Source of the DNA: Pseudoips prasinana
Lineage: Eukaryota; Arthropoda; Insecta; Lepidoptera; Nolidae
NCBI GenBank assembly: GCA_951640165.1
Contig: OX621252.1
Coordinates: 22,899,934-22,963,933, forward strand
Direction: 5' to 3'
Length of the DNA stretch: 64,000 nt
Positions 22,331 to 36,300 of this stretch are shown piece by piece. Under the pieces are notes generated by a model that saw nothing but the letters and a program-made list of their open reading frames with translations, searched no databases and was not told the origin of the DNA. The position numbers and the translations under genes are program-made. Within the stretch, counting starts at the first letter, position 1, and the number at the start of each line of letters is the position of its first letter.

Positions 22331-24250
22331 TCCTCAAGGCAAATCAGCATTGTCGAAGGGTTCATAAAACACGACTTGGCTTGCCTTTTATGAATCATCT
22401 AATTTCCACGAAGCATCGGCTTATTCAAACAGCTTTTACGATCACATCAACAGAGAAGTCGCTTTTTATCGGCTTCGATGAGACAAGTATATATTCTCTA
22501 GGGGTCTTGCTAGATCCTAAATGTAGTGCTTCCATATACATCGTAGCAATTTTTTGAATGCCAAATATAATAGAAGCGGAATGTTTATTAAATGAAATAC
22601 TTCCATACATTTGACATCACTTTATTGTTCATCAATAGTTGTAAGTATACAATATGCAATGGCTACGAGCTTTTAAATACAGTAAGTATATAGTGTATAA
22701 CGGCGGAACCTCTGTTAAGTCGCAGTATAAAAATAGACAGTACGGAAACTGCCTTCAAAATGGCACACTCACACAAGCATGTGCATCGACAAGACCCCTA
22801 CGCGGTCGTCGCGGTGCTGTCAGTAGCGAGTGCCTCGTCAAAACGAGTCGTCGCGCAAAAGTCTAAACTCCGTAATCTTTTCAAAAATCCACGTGTGTAT
22901 TGGTAGTATACGGCTGTTTGAACTCGGCATCATCAAAACAGGAGCTTTCGTATTTTAACCATCCTGCTAATTTATAAAACAAAAATGTTTTTATAAATAA
23001 AAAAAATGTGAGCCGTCACGGGACGCTTGGCAGAAGTGAAACATCGACATTATTTTGTAAAAGTAATATGCAGAAAAGAACTTATTGTGATAGGAACTAA
23101 ATATGTCATAATGATAAAATAAAAAGTGGATTGCGCATGCGTCACGGCATGCGTCGCCACGCCAGAAATCTGTTTTACGTGCGGCTATAGATGTTTCACA
23201 TCAATAATAATATGTATCTAAAACATTGAAAGTTACAACCCTATAGCTTCAATAAAGCGTAGGTAATTATATCATCAACTAGGCTTAGTTACCTTACTGT
23301 CTATATTTATACTGTGGTAAAGTGCCATTATATAACATAATAACACCTCAGTGTGTTAATACCTTGGTGCTTAACTACGACAGAATATACTGTGTGTACT
23401 ATGAATTATAATGATGTAATAATGAGTGGCCTTAACAATTAACTTTTTATTAATTACAACTTGACAAATGTTTTGTCTTACTCATTTTACATTCGAGCGA
23501 ATGAGACAAAACATTTAAAGGATCCATATTAAGCTGCTATTAGACGTACTCAGTGTGTTACCTGTATAAATAACAGGAGAATATACCGACAGACTACTGT
23601 ACCTCTACCACGACTCCATATAGTTTACTTACTCGATGAAACTTACCGCTTTTTAGTAGACTTTAAGTTCTTTGAAGTGTCCGCTAGAGGCGGTGTTAGT
23701 TAATAAATGTACTGGAAATATCGAGGACCTACATGATCTTGTGGTAGACATACTACTTGCATGCATATTGCAATGTATTCAGCCGGTGTATTTAACAACT
23801 ATCTTCTTTTGTTGCTGAGATCATCAGCTCTGCATATATATACCTCTCTCTTTCTTGCCAGTCCTTAAACGATACCTGTTCAAGCTTTTGTATACCTGAG
23901 CAACAATTTTCTTAGTCCTCGAACGATTCGACTTCCACAAGTTGCAGGGCTACAGTTGGCACATGCGCAGTCCGTCTGGTAGCAGCCAATATGGAGTAAT
24001 GAGATTTGTATTTTCTTCATTGTAAATAACATTTAATTAGACACAGATTAATATAAGTTATTTTATACCAGTGACAAACAAATTAATTGTAGTTTTTAAA
24101 TTCGGCTTCGTGTATACCAATTATGGCAAAGATTACTTGTATTTTTTATTATTGTTGACGACTAGTCGCATTGAGATCGCATATAATGCTGTCATTTATT
24201 TAAGATTGGTTATATTTTAGAGTATATTATGAGTATTAACATTATCTGCC
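22331..24250. other. Convergent spacer kindlin/Kelch
   Basis: No gene recognised. 23625-23710 shares GTTTACTTACTCGAT and CGCTAGAGGCGG with the palindromic MITE family but is too diverged to delimit. 23475-23515 has a short inverted repeat around GACAAAACATTT. Confidence 0.35.
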
Positions 24251-24256
24251 TTTATT
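24251..24256 (-). promoter_or_regulatory. Candidate poly(A) signal of the Kelch gene
   Basis: TTTATT on the plus strand reads AATAAA on the minus strand, about 100 bases past the Kelch stop codon. A second copy is at 24195-24200. Confidence 0.45.
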
Positions 24257-24356
24257 TTAACGTGGTTGTACAAAATGTATGTACACAATTTAATTAATAA
24301 TTTCTAGTATGTTTGTAAATGAATGATGGAATAAATAAATGTAAATTAATAACAAA

Positions 24357-27300
24357 TTATGTGTTTTGTTTGGCGAATGTGTAGGAAGCGAGGTGTTTCT
24401 TGTGGTATTCTGAGATCTGGGTTCTTAGCACTGGGGGCTTGGTGGGGATGATTGGGCAGCAGCCCGCCACTTCGTTGATGCGATACTGTTTCGATTCCAA
24501 ATGTATGACTTTCACCTCGTGATCCTTTCCGCCCTCATATTCTTCGACAACTGTCACTTTTGGGGGGGAATTGTCAGCATTGAAGATGTGCAGTCGGGAG
24601 CCTGTACAAAGAAAACGGTATGAATTTTACAAAGCAATAATAATATACATACAGTCTTAGAAACATAGTTCCGAGGCACGTCAACAAAAGGCAATAGATT
24701 TCTAGAATATGGGCTGTACTTACATCATTTTCGAGCAAATACTTGTTAAATAATTATCAAAATCGGTAAAAGAAAGGTATGTATATAAAACCTGACAGTG
24801 GAATTGATAAACTCCTTCTTTTCGATGTCAGTTAACAATAATCGATGTATGATAATGATGTCCTCCCGACCGAATTTCGGCCACGGCGGCCAGTCTTAAT
24901 GGAGACTAGCCAATTGCGCAGGACATATTATAGTGCGCAAACACAGGGGTACTTTCTATTCCATCACTCTCATGATCCGATGGGACGCCTAGCGACACCA
25001 CCGGAAAGAGTTCAGGTACAGGACCGACGACTTTACGTGCTCTCCGAGGCACGGGGGTGTAATACCGCCAACTTCCAGACTTCGGGCTGATACTGAGAAA
25101 TTTCTTTTTACGGAAAAATCCCAAAATCACTTTTTGGCCCGACCCGGGATTTGAACCCAAGACCTCATTATCTGCGGTTGAACACTCTACCGTTAGACCA
25201 ACGAGGCAGTCGCACTAGAGCAATCGATGTATACGTACCTAACAGACCGTAACGCTACGTAAGTATCTAACAAAGCATGGGCTATGTCTGTCATGGGTAT
25301 GTGGACATACTCATGACAGAAATAGCCTAAGTGCCGGATTTATATATGTGAGTGGTATATCAGAAAATGCCTAGTTTTAGTGACATTTTTTCAAGCATAC
25401 GAGAAAACGGATGACCTGATGGTGACTTATCACTACTGCCCATGGACACTCACAACACCAGAGGATCCGCAAGTGCGTTGGCGGATTTTAGAAATAAATA
25501 GGCTCGATCTTTCTTGTTCTTGTGAGCCGGAACTCGAGCAGTTTGTAAACGCTCGAGTTAGGTCAAACACGCTCGAGCAGTGGCTTGAGCGTTTTCGTAG
25601 CAAACGCCCATTCGGAGCTTCGAATTCCGCGTTTTGATACTCGTCAAGCATAACAGTACCTAATTTTAAAATAGTATTATTCTTATTTATGTTATATACC
25701 ACATGATTTTATTCCAATATTCCAGTATAGTCTGTTATTATCTAAAAGAAAAAAAAACATATTATGAAGAATTTATAAGTACGCTTAATCTTCCTTCGAC
25801 CTTTTAACGTTCCAAGTCGTCGAATCAGCGCTCAACGCTCGACTTTCGGCGCTTATATTTACAACGTAAGCTGAAACTGTAAACACTTAAAAGAAAACTG
25901 GTGCACCAAGAAAAATAATATAGCAACTTACCCACATTACATATCGCTGCGGCTGAGTTAGTGAACTTCGCAATCGACTCTAACTTTGTGTCAATACCGG
26001 GCCGAAACCTGTACAAGGTGGGGAAGTAGTTCTGCGACAGATATATGTATCCTCTGAAGGGTGTCATCAGATTTGCTCTGATGTCCGTCTCAAGAACCTT
26101 GGTCCAACAAGCTGTAACCCCCGTGTCATCGTATTTATATACGTGTTTATTCCCGCAGGCGTACAGTACGCCGTGGAAGGTGCAAACCCCTGGATTCTGT
26201 ATTGTCTCAGGGAAACATCGGACCTCATCGTGCGTCCTGTTATTCAAATTGTAAATAGTTGTAGTGTCTATAACTACCCTGTAATATAAACAATTATAAT
26301 ATAAATTTCTTTTTATAGCATTATGCAATGTTAAGCGTATTTTTTTAACTCAAAACATAGAATCCGTTAATTCAATCGTCTGGAGGTATTCAAACCAACA
26401 TGTTCTACCAAATGCGGGTTAGCAGCTCTGCCTTTAAGTAAGGAATGATATACATCAGATCAAATTAACGATTTTAGAATCAAATCCTTGGGATGACATC
26501 TGTGTCCTCATGGGTGGGTGTTAGAAAGGAAACGTAAATTTGGGTTATAGGACGATCGAATCGAACTCGCACAAAACGTGCGAATCGACTCCTTTAAATA
26601 ATATATTTTTCTCTGTAGGTGATTCGAACGGAGTTAATTTATTGGTGTGCTAATCGACACCTTCAAAAATATGTAGTTGGCACACAAATTGTGTTATATA
26701 AAATTCAGTTAAGATAAAGTACACTTGAGTACAAAAGTCAAATGTATTTTAATACGAAAGAAAAACACAAACTAATCAAAAATATCTTTATTAAAATTGA
26801 AACTAAATATCCTCTAAGGAGAAGAGTCTATTCGCACGTTTTGTGCGAGTTCTATTCGTGCGAATCGTCCAATAGGCCGTTTTGATCCACCGACACAACG
26901 TGTATCGTTCGTAGCACGCGGATTGGTAGAAGCTGCTTTGATCTCATCCAGACGATTAAAATGTAGGAATTCCCAGTTGAGTCAGAATTAATTACTTTGC
27001 CATGCTAAAATGCGTATAAATAAACAGATATCACAATCTGAGCTTGCTATTGAGCATAGCAAGCATAGCACTTAATACGAGTCTACAAAAAACGACCGCG
27101 TTTTAACAACGAATTTTCGAGCATTTAGACAAAATGTCTAAATGCTCGCAGGAACGAATCATTCAAGACAATAATAATACATTAAGAAAAAAAGTTTTCT
27201 ATAAAAAAAAAGCTGCCAGACGGCAAACCAACGTAACGCAGCGAACGCCGCGCTTCCGTCATACCCGTCAAATTCGTTCGAACGTTTTTTTTTATAAAAT

Positions 27301-30300
27301 TCATAGTAAGCGACAGTTGAAACATTATGGATACTATATAAACAACAATATCAACTTGAAGCCGTGCCGTGGATTTAAATTTAGTTTTTGCGTTGTCCCC
27401 ATAGGTCATTCCCTCGTTAAAGGGAGAAAGGGAAATTAATAAAATAATTAATAGCTCCCTTAATTTATTGTAACATATACTTTAAAATTATATCCGTTGT
27501 CCCCATGTCATTAAATTACAAGTGAGACTGCATTAATACGTTTCCAGTCCCCATACAAGATCCAAAATAGTCGACCGGTCAATTCCATCTAAGATAAAGC
27601 CGAATTTTTATTTTGAAATATTTTAGAACCGCATATCATTATTTCCGAAAGACCATTGTTCCTTAGTTTTCTCAAATTTTTTATGTGAGCCAGATGTAGA
27701 GATATGGACTTATGAGTAAAAAAATAACGTGACACACATGTGGGGGGAGTTGCCATGAAATATTGTGGTGAGCCCACATTGGGGACACTGGACTATGAAC
27801 GTATAGAGACAATATGATAATTATAAAAATGATAGTTATTACAGTATACAATTATTTTTTCAAAATGTTGTACCTTATAAATAAATAATATATCTTATAA
27901 CCTCATCAAACCCAAATGATTCACCAATAATAGAGGAGATCTCGCATTAATCTAATCCCATCACTGTTCTAACCTAACCTAACTCAATGAATTCGAATTC
28001 TACTAAACGTTACTTATAAGATTTTGAATATTGATGAAATCGATACGCGAAATCTTACCTATAGGTACGTTGACCCCATTACTAATTAGTAACGACAACA
28101 ACGGTAGGTATGTCCCTATCTAAGGATATCATGTCGTTCTGTTGTCTCCGTGACGGGGACACAAATTGCTCTTATAACTCAGCCTCAATTGTGAAGTGAA
28201 ACACGGCCCCGAGTTGAATTTGATTTATAAACACGGCCTAAGTATCATCTATCTACTAAGGGATCACAGTTATAGCCAAATACAGGGTGGCCCAGACCTT
28301 ACCATCTCAATATTTAGAGAGATAGTGACATCAGTCTGGAACTCGAATTTATATCCTTAATCGAATTATTCAAATTATTTACAAGCCTGGGTTTTAAGCA
28401 ACCTCAGTTGTTCAACTCTTTGTAGTTGGTAAATATTTAATGAAACTTCATTGAATATTTACCTTTGGGAGCTACAACAAGTTACAGGCGAAATTACTGA
28501 GCATATAAAAAGAGTTTATGGTCATTTTCTCGTAAACGACTGTTTCAACTTGTCTGTGTTCCTTTTAATCAAGGTAATTTTACAGAGGAGGAATGGATTA
28601 CAGCTATACGCCATCCTGACGTATTTTATCAGTAACTCTTATAACTATCAAGGAGCGAATTCTATTAATTATATTTTGGGCAATTTTAGAACACTAATTT
28701 TCTGAAGTAATACATTCTTATCGAAAACGCGGCTGTGATGACACTAAAGGGAATCGTTGTTCCTACGAATGGACAACTATTATATGGTCACTTGGACCAC
28801 CCTGTATTTTACGACAAAGTGCGTACGAGTGACTACATTGACAGGTAGATTTCGCTACACATTCAGACAAACTATTACACAAGCAGTGAATAGGATATGC
28901 TCATATCACAACACCATACTCATATAAAACAGATAATTTCGCAAACGCAGAATAACTTACGTTATATGAAATGCGTAATAGTCCATCGCTAAAAGCAAAT
29001 TAAAATTATAATAAGTTTTCCGTTGAATGAGTAAGTTTATCAAGTAATAAGATATACGCCCAGCGGTAACAAGAGACAGGGACAAAATATAATAAAATTA
29101 TTAGAAATATGTAGGATGAATGATGACACTGATTGTGGGTGATAGGCGGCGCTGATCATACTCGCCATTTTAAGGGCCAAACTACAGTACGCAGCCATAT
29201 CGTTCGTACATGTTTTTACACTGTAAGAAATAGGTAATTTTCTTTTAAAATAGAGAGTGGGGACAGCAGTTAGGTATATAGTTACCGGCACGTAAGTTGG
29301 CAAGAGTCGTTCGATGCGCAGAACTCATATTTTGGGTCTCTTTGGTTACCGTGCGGGACGCGGGGAAAGAGATAGCATCGTTCCGGGCGCGTGATTGGTA
29401 GCTCAGTCGACCCTTGCCTCCCGCACTGCGTTGACGTTCCGTTTGCTCACGAGTACACTTGCGTGCACTTAAATTGAACCCTTTTTTTGTTAAGTTATTG
29501 TTACGAGTTTTTGTTTGTTTTGTTATTATTAGTTTGTTTTGTTATTGTTACCTAGTTTGTTTTGGTTTTATTTATAATGCCACGAACAAGTACCGTCTTA
29601 CGCAGACATGCCAGAAAAATGGTTTACGATGTTTACTGTTACATGGAAAAAGGAGCTAAAACCGAGAAAGAAACAGTAAAACGGACAGCAGAAGCTACCA
29701 AAACGTCGGAACGGACAGTTAGACGTATAGTTAAAGAAGGTAGAAATTCTGAATTTGTGTCTGTCTTTAGAACACCTGGAAAAAAAAAGGAACAAAAACA
29801 AGCCCATCACTGAAATCGACACTTTTGACCAGTCTGTAATACGAACGTGTGTACATAATTATCATATTACACATAATGAGCTGCCCACAGCAGAAAAGCT
29901 TCGTATTAAGTTAAAAGAAGATATCAATTTTAATGGCTCTGAGCGCAGTCTGCGTAGAATTTTAACCAACTTAGGCTTCCGGTGGAGAAAAACAGAAAAC
30001 AATAGAAAAATACTTATTGAAAAAACCAATATTAGGTTATTAAGGATTGAGTACCTTACAAAACTTTTGAAATATAGGCAAGAAGGAAGACCTATTATAT
30101 ACACAGATGAATCATATGTTGATTCATCTCATTCAGGTATGTGGCAATTACAATACATTGTTCTCACACATTTGCATTATGCGAAATTGTCTTTGAGGAA
30201 AGACGTGAAAATTAATAATTATATCTCTTATTTCAGTTTCTAAAACATGGTCAGATGAATCAGCAAAGGGGCTTAAAAAACCAATTTCAAAAGGACAAAG

Positions 30301-33300
30301 AATTGTGATAGTGCACGCTGGTTCCGAAGCTGGATTTATTCCAAACGCACTACTTTTATTTAAAGCCGGAACAAAATCTGGTGATTTTCATGACAACATG
30401 AATTATGATAATTATACAAAGTGGCTTCGCAGCCAACTAATACCGAATTTGCCGCCAAACGCAGTGATTATTATGGATAACGCATCTTATCATAATAAAC
30501 AAAATGAATCCTGCGCCCACCTCGAATGCCAAGAAAGCGGATATGCAGAGGTGGTTAGCGGAAAAAGGGATAGAATACGAGGAAAAAATGTTAAAACCTC
30601 AATTATATAAATTGATACAATTATACAAAGTTCAACACAAAAAGTATAGAATTGACGACATACTTGCAGAACACAATCATAGCGTTCTGCGATTGCCGCC
30701 TTACCATCCAGATTTAAATCCTATAGAAATGGCATGGGCGGCAATCAAAGGATATGTAGGAAGTAAAAATATTACTTGGAATCTGACTAATGTCATGGAA
30801 TTAGTTAAACAAAAAGTCGCCTTAATGGGCGCTGATGAATGGTCCAAATTATGTGAAAAGGTCAAAAAAATTGAGTTGGACTACTTCAAAAGTGATCACA
30901 TAATAGATTCAGCCACGGAGCAATTTATAATTTACACGGGTGACGACAGCGATTCCTCAGATACTGGGAGTGACGAGAGTTATGTTGAGGACGAGGAGCC
31001 AACTCCTTCCACCAGCTCAACTACACCCTGCTTCATGCCAGGGGTAACACTATTAGAAAGTAGTAGTGATGACAGCATGAATCTATAATAATACATTTAA
31101 ATAAACTTCTTTACTTTCATTGTATTTCGTTTTATTTATTACAATTAGTAAACTTCTCATTTCTTAGCTTCTTCCTAAACAAAACCAAAAATAAAATAAA
31201 AAAATTTAAGTACTAAAATTAAATTATAATAGTAATCCTAAAATAACGAAAATCAAATCAAGCAACAAAAGTGAACACTTTTTGTTGCACTAAGTGTACC
31301 TGCGCAAACTCATCCCCACTACGCCAAAACCTTGCCACCTTACGTGCCGGCAAGTATACCTACATCTGACGCTGCTGCCAGACTACCGAAGCAGCCCGAA
31401 CTTGCCGTTTACGACACCCAAGTGGTGCTAAGGGGTAGTCATGTTAAGCATCTTCTACACGGTTGGAAACCCACATCCCAACAGAGGTCACCCTGGTGGT
31501 TGCCATCCATCAAGAGTCTTTATTCTTCCTGGAACGGCAACCAACATTCTTTTTCATATCCCCTAATACATCAAAATGTGCGAACGAGATAGATGCGCGC
31601 TGAAGTATGAGGCTAAAACCCTGTTCACATCACCGTGAACATTAGTATTTATGTCCCAACATGACTACAGTCGATGGTACGTCAGTGTGTACACTTGAAC
31701 TGCGAAAACCATCCTTACCATCTAAATAATAAAGACAACGTGTCGTCGCACTGTGATTCGCGTAGAACAAACTAGCTGGACAAAAACAACTCTTCAATTC
31801 CTAATAGTTAATTATTAAGATGAACTCATTAGCCCTATACATTAAGGAATACATCTATTAATTTTCGTAATTACCCTCATTAGGCCCGTCATTAAGGTAA
31901 GTATATAAAGTGTTGATAATTCAAAGTGCATTCATTTGCATTTTTACACCATATTGTTAACATTATTTTAAGTCACTAAAAGAAATTTGTGATAGTGTTT
32001 TTGTGATGGATTGTGTACATAAGGGTAAGTAGTTTTGTTTTAGTTAATTTTTATCACAGGATCTTCATTATTTAATTTTATTAAATTAAATGTTTCGATA
32101 AAAGTGGACTTTTTCACCCATATTTTTGAATTCAATAGTCAAAATATTACATGTCCACTCATGTCCACTCTGTAAAATCTATTTTATATGATTCTCACAA
32201 GTATCTAGTAGTAATTAGTAGAAAAAAATATTGCGAATTATTTGCACAACTAATTTTTTTCTTTTTTTTTCTTTAAACAGTTTTCACCGTCTCAAAAATG
32301 GACTTTTTTGAAGAATGGCTAAAACACCCGAAGGAAACGCGAAACGTGGAGCTCTTTCGGTTTATATCTTTGAGACATGACTTTGATGGTGTTACGGAGC
32401 AGTCCCTGAGAGACGTCAAGGTCATCATCTCAAAATATTCTTCAAAATTGGCTGAAAAGTGGAGCAGCTGTGCAAGAAATAGCAGCTGTGCAAAGAATAG
32501 CTACGAATAGAGATTTACTTAATATGTTATTGATAACATCTGACCCTGTAATAAATGGTTTAAGAGAAATTCCCCGGAAGAAAATAGGTTCATTCCCTAT
32601 CGAAGTCCTAGATTTATTAGTTCAACCTAGCTTTAAGGAACAAAATGTTAATATAGTTTCTAGTTTTCATAGTTCTGCCACTCATGATCATGACTATTCA
32701 ATGGATGATTCATCTGATGATAGTGATGATGAGTGATCGATTTAGTTTTTAAGTAGGTATTTTATGTATCTGATATTAGATTTTATAGTTACATTTATAG
32801 TTAAATTTATTTATAAAATTGTTTAAAAAAATATTGTGTTTTTATTTCACTATACCTGCTCAAACGACCAATGGACCTCAAATAGTATTATAACCCTTAT
32901 ATCTTTGCTTAATAACCTCATTTATAAATAAAAATCGAAACAAATAATATTGTCCAGCTAGCTTGTTCTACACGAACCACTGTGCGTCGTTTTGAAGAAT
33001 TTCACTTTACTCTAAAACTATCATGATAAACTTACAAGCGTCAGGGTGGAGTGCCTTGTACGAACCATTATTAGACAAATCTGTTTTTTTTTATCAGTAA
33101 AATAGGGAGTGTGGACGCCGCGCCGATGGCTTAAGCCGTTAAGGCCGACACCCGTGTATGTTCTTTATTCGATTTTTACTATTTTCATGCAAACAATATT
33201 ACAGAATTAGTTAATAAAGTATTAGCACGTGTACATCTAGTACCAAGGTAAAGCTTCTGAAGTCAAAATGGTTTGAAATACTGCTTGAACTGAACTTTAT

Positions 33301-36300
33301 AATCCCATCCCCAATAAGAATTAAACCCATATAGAACTCTCTATAAGTACTTAAATATATATCACACAGTTAATTTGGCAAATGATAACTACTTCGGAAA
33401 GAAAATATAGGAATAACGATTTGGAAATAACCTATTTTCCGAAATGTAGTCAATCACAATTAATGGCTAGAAAAAAGAAGATGCAATAAAAGTCCCAATA
33501 GTCCCTTTCGACTCGGTTAAGAACCTTTTACCCTTTTAAAAGACGAGTAAAGAAGAGATGTCGCTAAAAACAGAACCATACGTTTAAACTTGAGAAACGA
33601 TTTTTACTAATATTTCACGTTTAAGTTATTCTAGGAACCGCCGTACAACTTGCGCCTTTGAGGTTCAAACCTCGATTCAGAGGAAGAGAAGCATGAAATG
33701 GTTGGTTAAATGAAGGTTTTGTGTAACTTATTTATATTTTATTGTATACGTTAGGCCACTGATAAAGAACCAAAGCAAAACCATAGACTTAATCAATACA
33801 ACCTTCGTTCATTGCCAAAACGTAATGATTACATCATTTCTGGCCATATTCTATGACATTCTGTGCCAAACCGATGTCATAATTCATAATGCAACCCTCA
33901 AACAACTAGAAAAAATAACTAATTCTAGCCATCACGCTTGCAATTATGACTAAGTAACATCCACAATGCAGGCTACGAGAAGCACTATAATTAGTGGTTT
34001 AGTGACAAAAGCGCCTAAAACGTCGCTATCAATAAATCTTGTCCAACAACCACCATCATTGGATTCCGAACTTTTGCCAAGTACGCCTCCAAAGATACCA
34101 TTACCATTTTTACCATACAAGCCTGGGGTAGAAGGACCGAAAATCCCTACGCCGCCTGAACGCGCGTTCCCAGCTCCAGATGTTCCCCTACCGCATAAAC
34201 CTGAGCTTCCGGTAAGAGGCGTGCCTACAGGGCCTCCAATCCCGGAAATTCCTGAACCGAACCAAATTGGGGCCCGGGAAACTAAGACCCATTCCAACTA
34301 GAACAGCTACAATTATGGCCAAGTAATATCATGAAAATTTGTTAAATTAAATTCTCTGAAATGTGATATGCATTTTATTCACTTTTTTCCTCGTCGTGCT
34401 AAATGAAATTCTCTATCCCTTGTTCTCATTCAAAACGCATAATTCTTTAATTCGTTATTTATATCATTACGTTGATAGTTAGCCTAGAATTTCGATTTTC
34501 CGGTTAAACACGCTACCGTTAGACCAATGATGTAGCCAGCGTAGCTAGCATGCGACGCAGAATAATATCTCTATAACGTTCGGTCAATCGCCATGCTCGC
34601 AGCCAGACTCGAATGCTTCTCTGTCATTTCATTGGGTCACGAGTTTTCGACTAAGAAAGTGTACCTATGTGAAGAACTCTGCGTGCGTCGCTAGGAAGAC
34701 CTAGCTCCGCAGAGTTCGTATAAAGATACACGAATCTTTGTCGCTTTGCTAGCGAGGCAGAGTTCGTGTATAGAGGCCAGAGTCTTCTTCGCCTTGCTGG
34801 CTGGCTACACAAAGTTCGTATGGAAAGACGGAGGGTCCATGGCTTTGCTAGCTACGCAGAAGAGACACGATTCTTCGTCGGCTTGCTGCCTACACAGTGT
34901 TTGTGTAGAGAGTCATGACTTTTCGTGGCTTTGTTAGTTACGCAGAGCTCATGTAGAGAGACAGGAGTCTTCGTTGCCTTGCTAGCTACGCAGAGTTCCT
35001 TCAGAGACACGAGTCTTCGTGGCCTTGCTAGCTACGCAAAGTTCGCGTAGATAAGACATGAGTATTCATGACCTTGCTAGCTACGCAGAGAGACATAAGA
35101 AGTCTTCGCCACATTGCTAGCTCCGCCAGCAAGATATGCCAGACGACATTCTTTTACTCTCGTGACTGATAGCTGTGACGCGTAACATAGTATAAAATAA
35201 TAATTTACGCCGCAACTTCTGTTTGAGGGGATTTAATTGGTATGAATTGTACCCATATATAAATATTTCGTTGTGTTAAGGTTTGGTTGTCTGGTAGGTT
35301 GGTAATCCTTGGTTCCTAGATAAATTGTAACACTTACTTATTTAAGAAATACATATTATTATATTTAAAATGTTATATTCTAGGTACCTTTGTAATATTG
35401 TCTGCATGAAAATGAAAAACATATTCCTATCTAATTTCGTTGGTAGGTGAGTTTACCATTCAATATGTCAATCGTTACAGAAGTATATAATACAGCAGCA
35501 GAGGAAGGCGAGCACGACTCTCACAACCTTGCAAAATTAAGCTTGTACTTCGTAAGCCTTCATATTTCTTCAGTTTAATGTTACTTAATAATGTAAATGA
35601 AGCTCTTAGATTTGTAAAATATCCATTGACCCAGCCTCGAACAAGGTCAAAATCAAAGCCCCTTGCGCATGCTGCAAAGGGGCTCCGCATAAGTAATCTC
35701 GTCCACTTCTAGCCTTCCACTGCCACTAGATAAATAGTTGGTGTACTTAAGGTGCTAAGCCTAATCATAAAACAAGTTTAGTGGAAAATAAACTTGTGTG
35801 TTCCACAGGCTGAAGTTCAAATTCGGTATTCATATAAGCTGGCATATATCACTCAGTAAATGTAGTAAAAGTGATAGTTATAACTTTAACTGCCTTTATT
35901 GAGTGATATTAATGTGGAAAATATTAAATTAACATCCTGTCGGTACCCAGATTTTTAATTCTAAAATAATAAACTAACCTAAACCCACCTACTCCTCCAA
36001 CAATGTACATAATATCGCCGTCAATTGCAACTCCAGAGTGTCTTCGGCCTGGCAAAAGAACACGATGCCTGATCCAGGTCTCCTCATAAATATCGTATAC
36101 CCTCACGCCGTTTTCGAAATCTCCTGTACCCTTGCCGTACTCTCCTCCTACCAATACTATCTTTGTAGGACCCCATGCCGCAACGGTCCACCCCCAAATG
36201 TTTCTGTCCGCAACTTCTAGCCATTTTTTAAAACCCTCTTCAGGTTTAAAAGTGTACAAGTGTTGCGTAGATAAATTAGACTTTTTTTCTTCTTCTAACC

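Noticed and set aside
22654..22866. 70-codon ORF with a CG-rich end
   Set aside because: No recognisable domain, no repeats of it and no splice context; could be chance.
27134..27439. 101-codon basic ORF
   Set aside because: It begins in a palindrome, has a long A run and no similarity or splice signals.
33966..34301. Proline-rich plus-strand ORF
   Set aside because: It mirrors the Gly-rich minus-strand frame; neither strand has strong coding support.
34690..35130. CRISPR-like array
   Set aside because: Units are diverged throughout with no constant repeat and unique spacer pattern, and the window is animal DNA.
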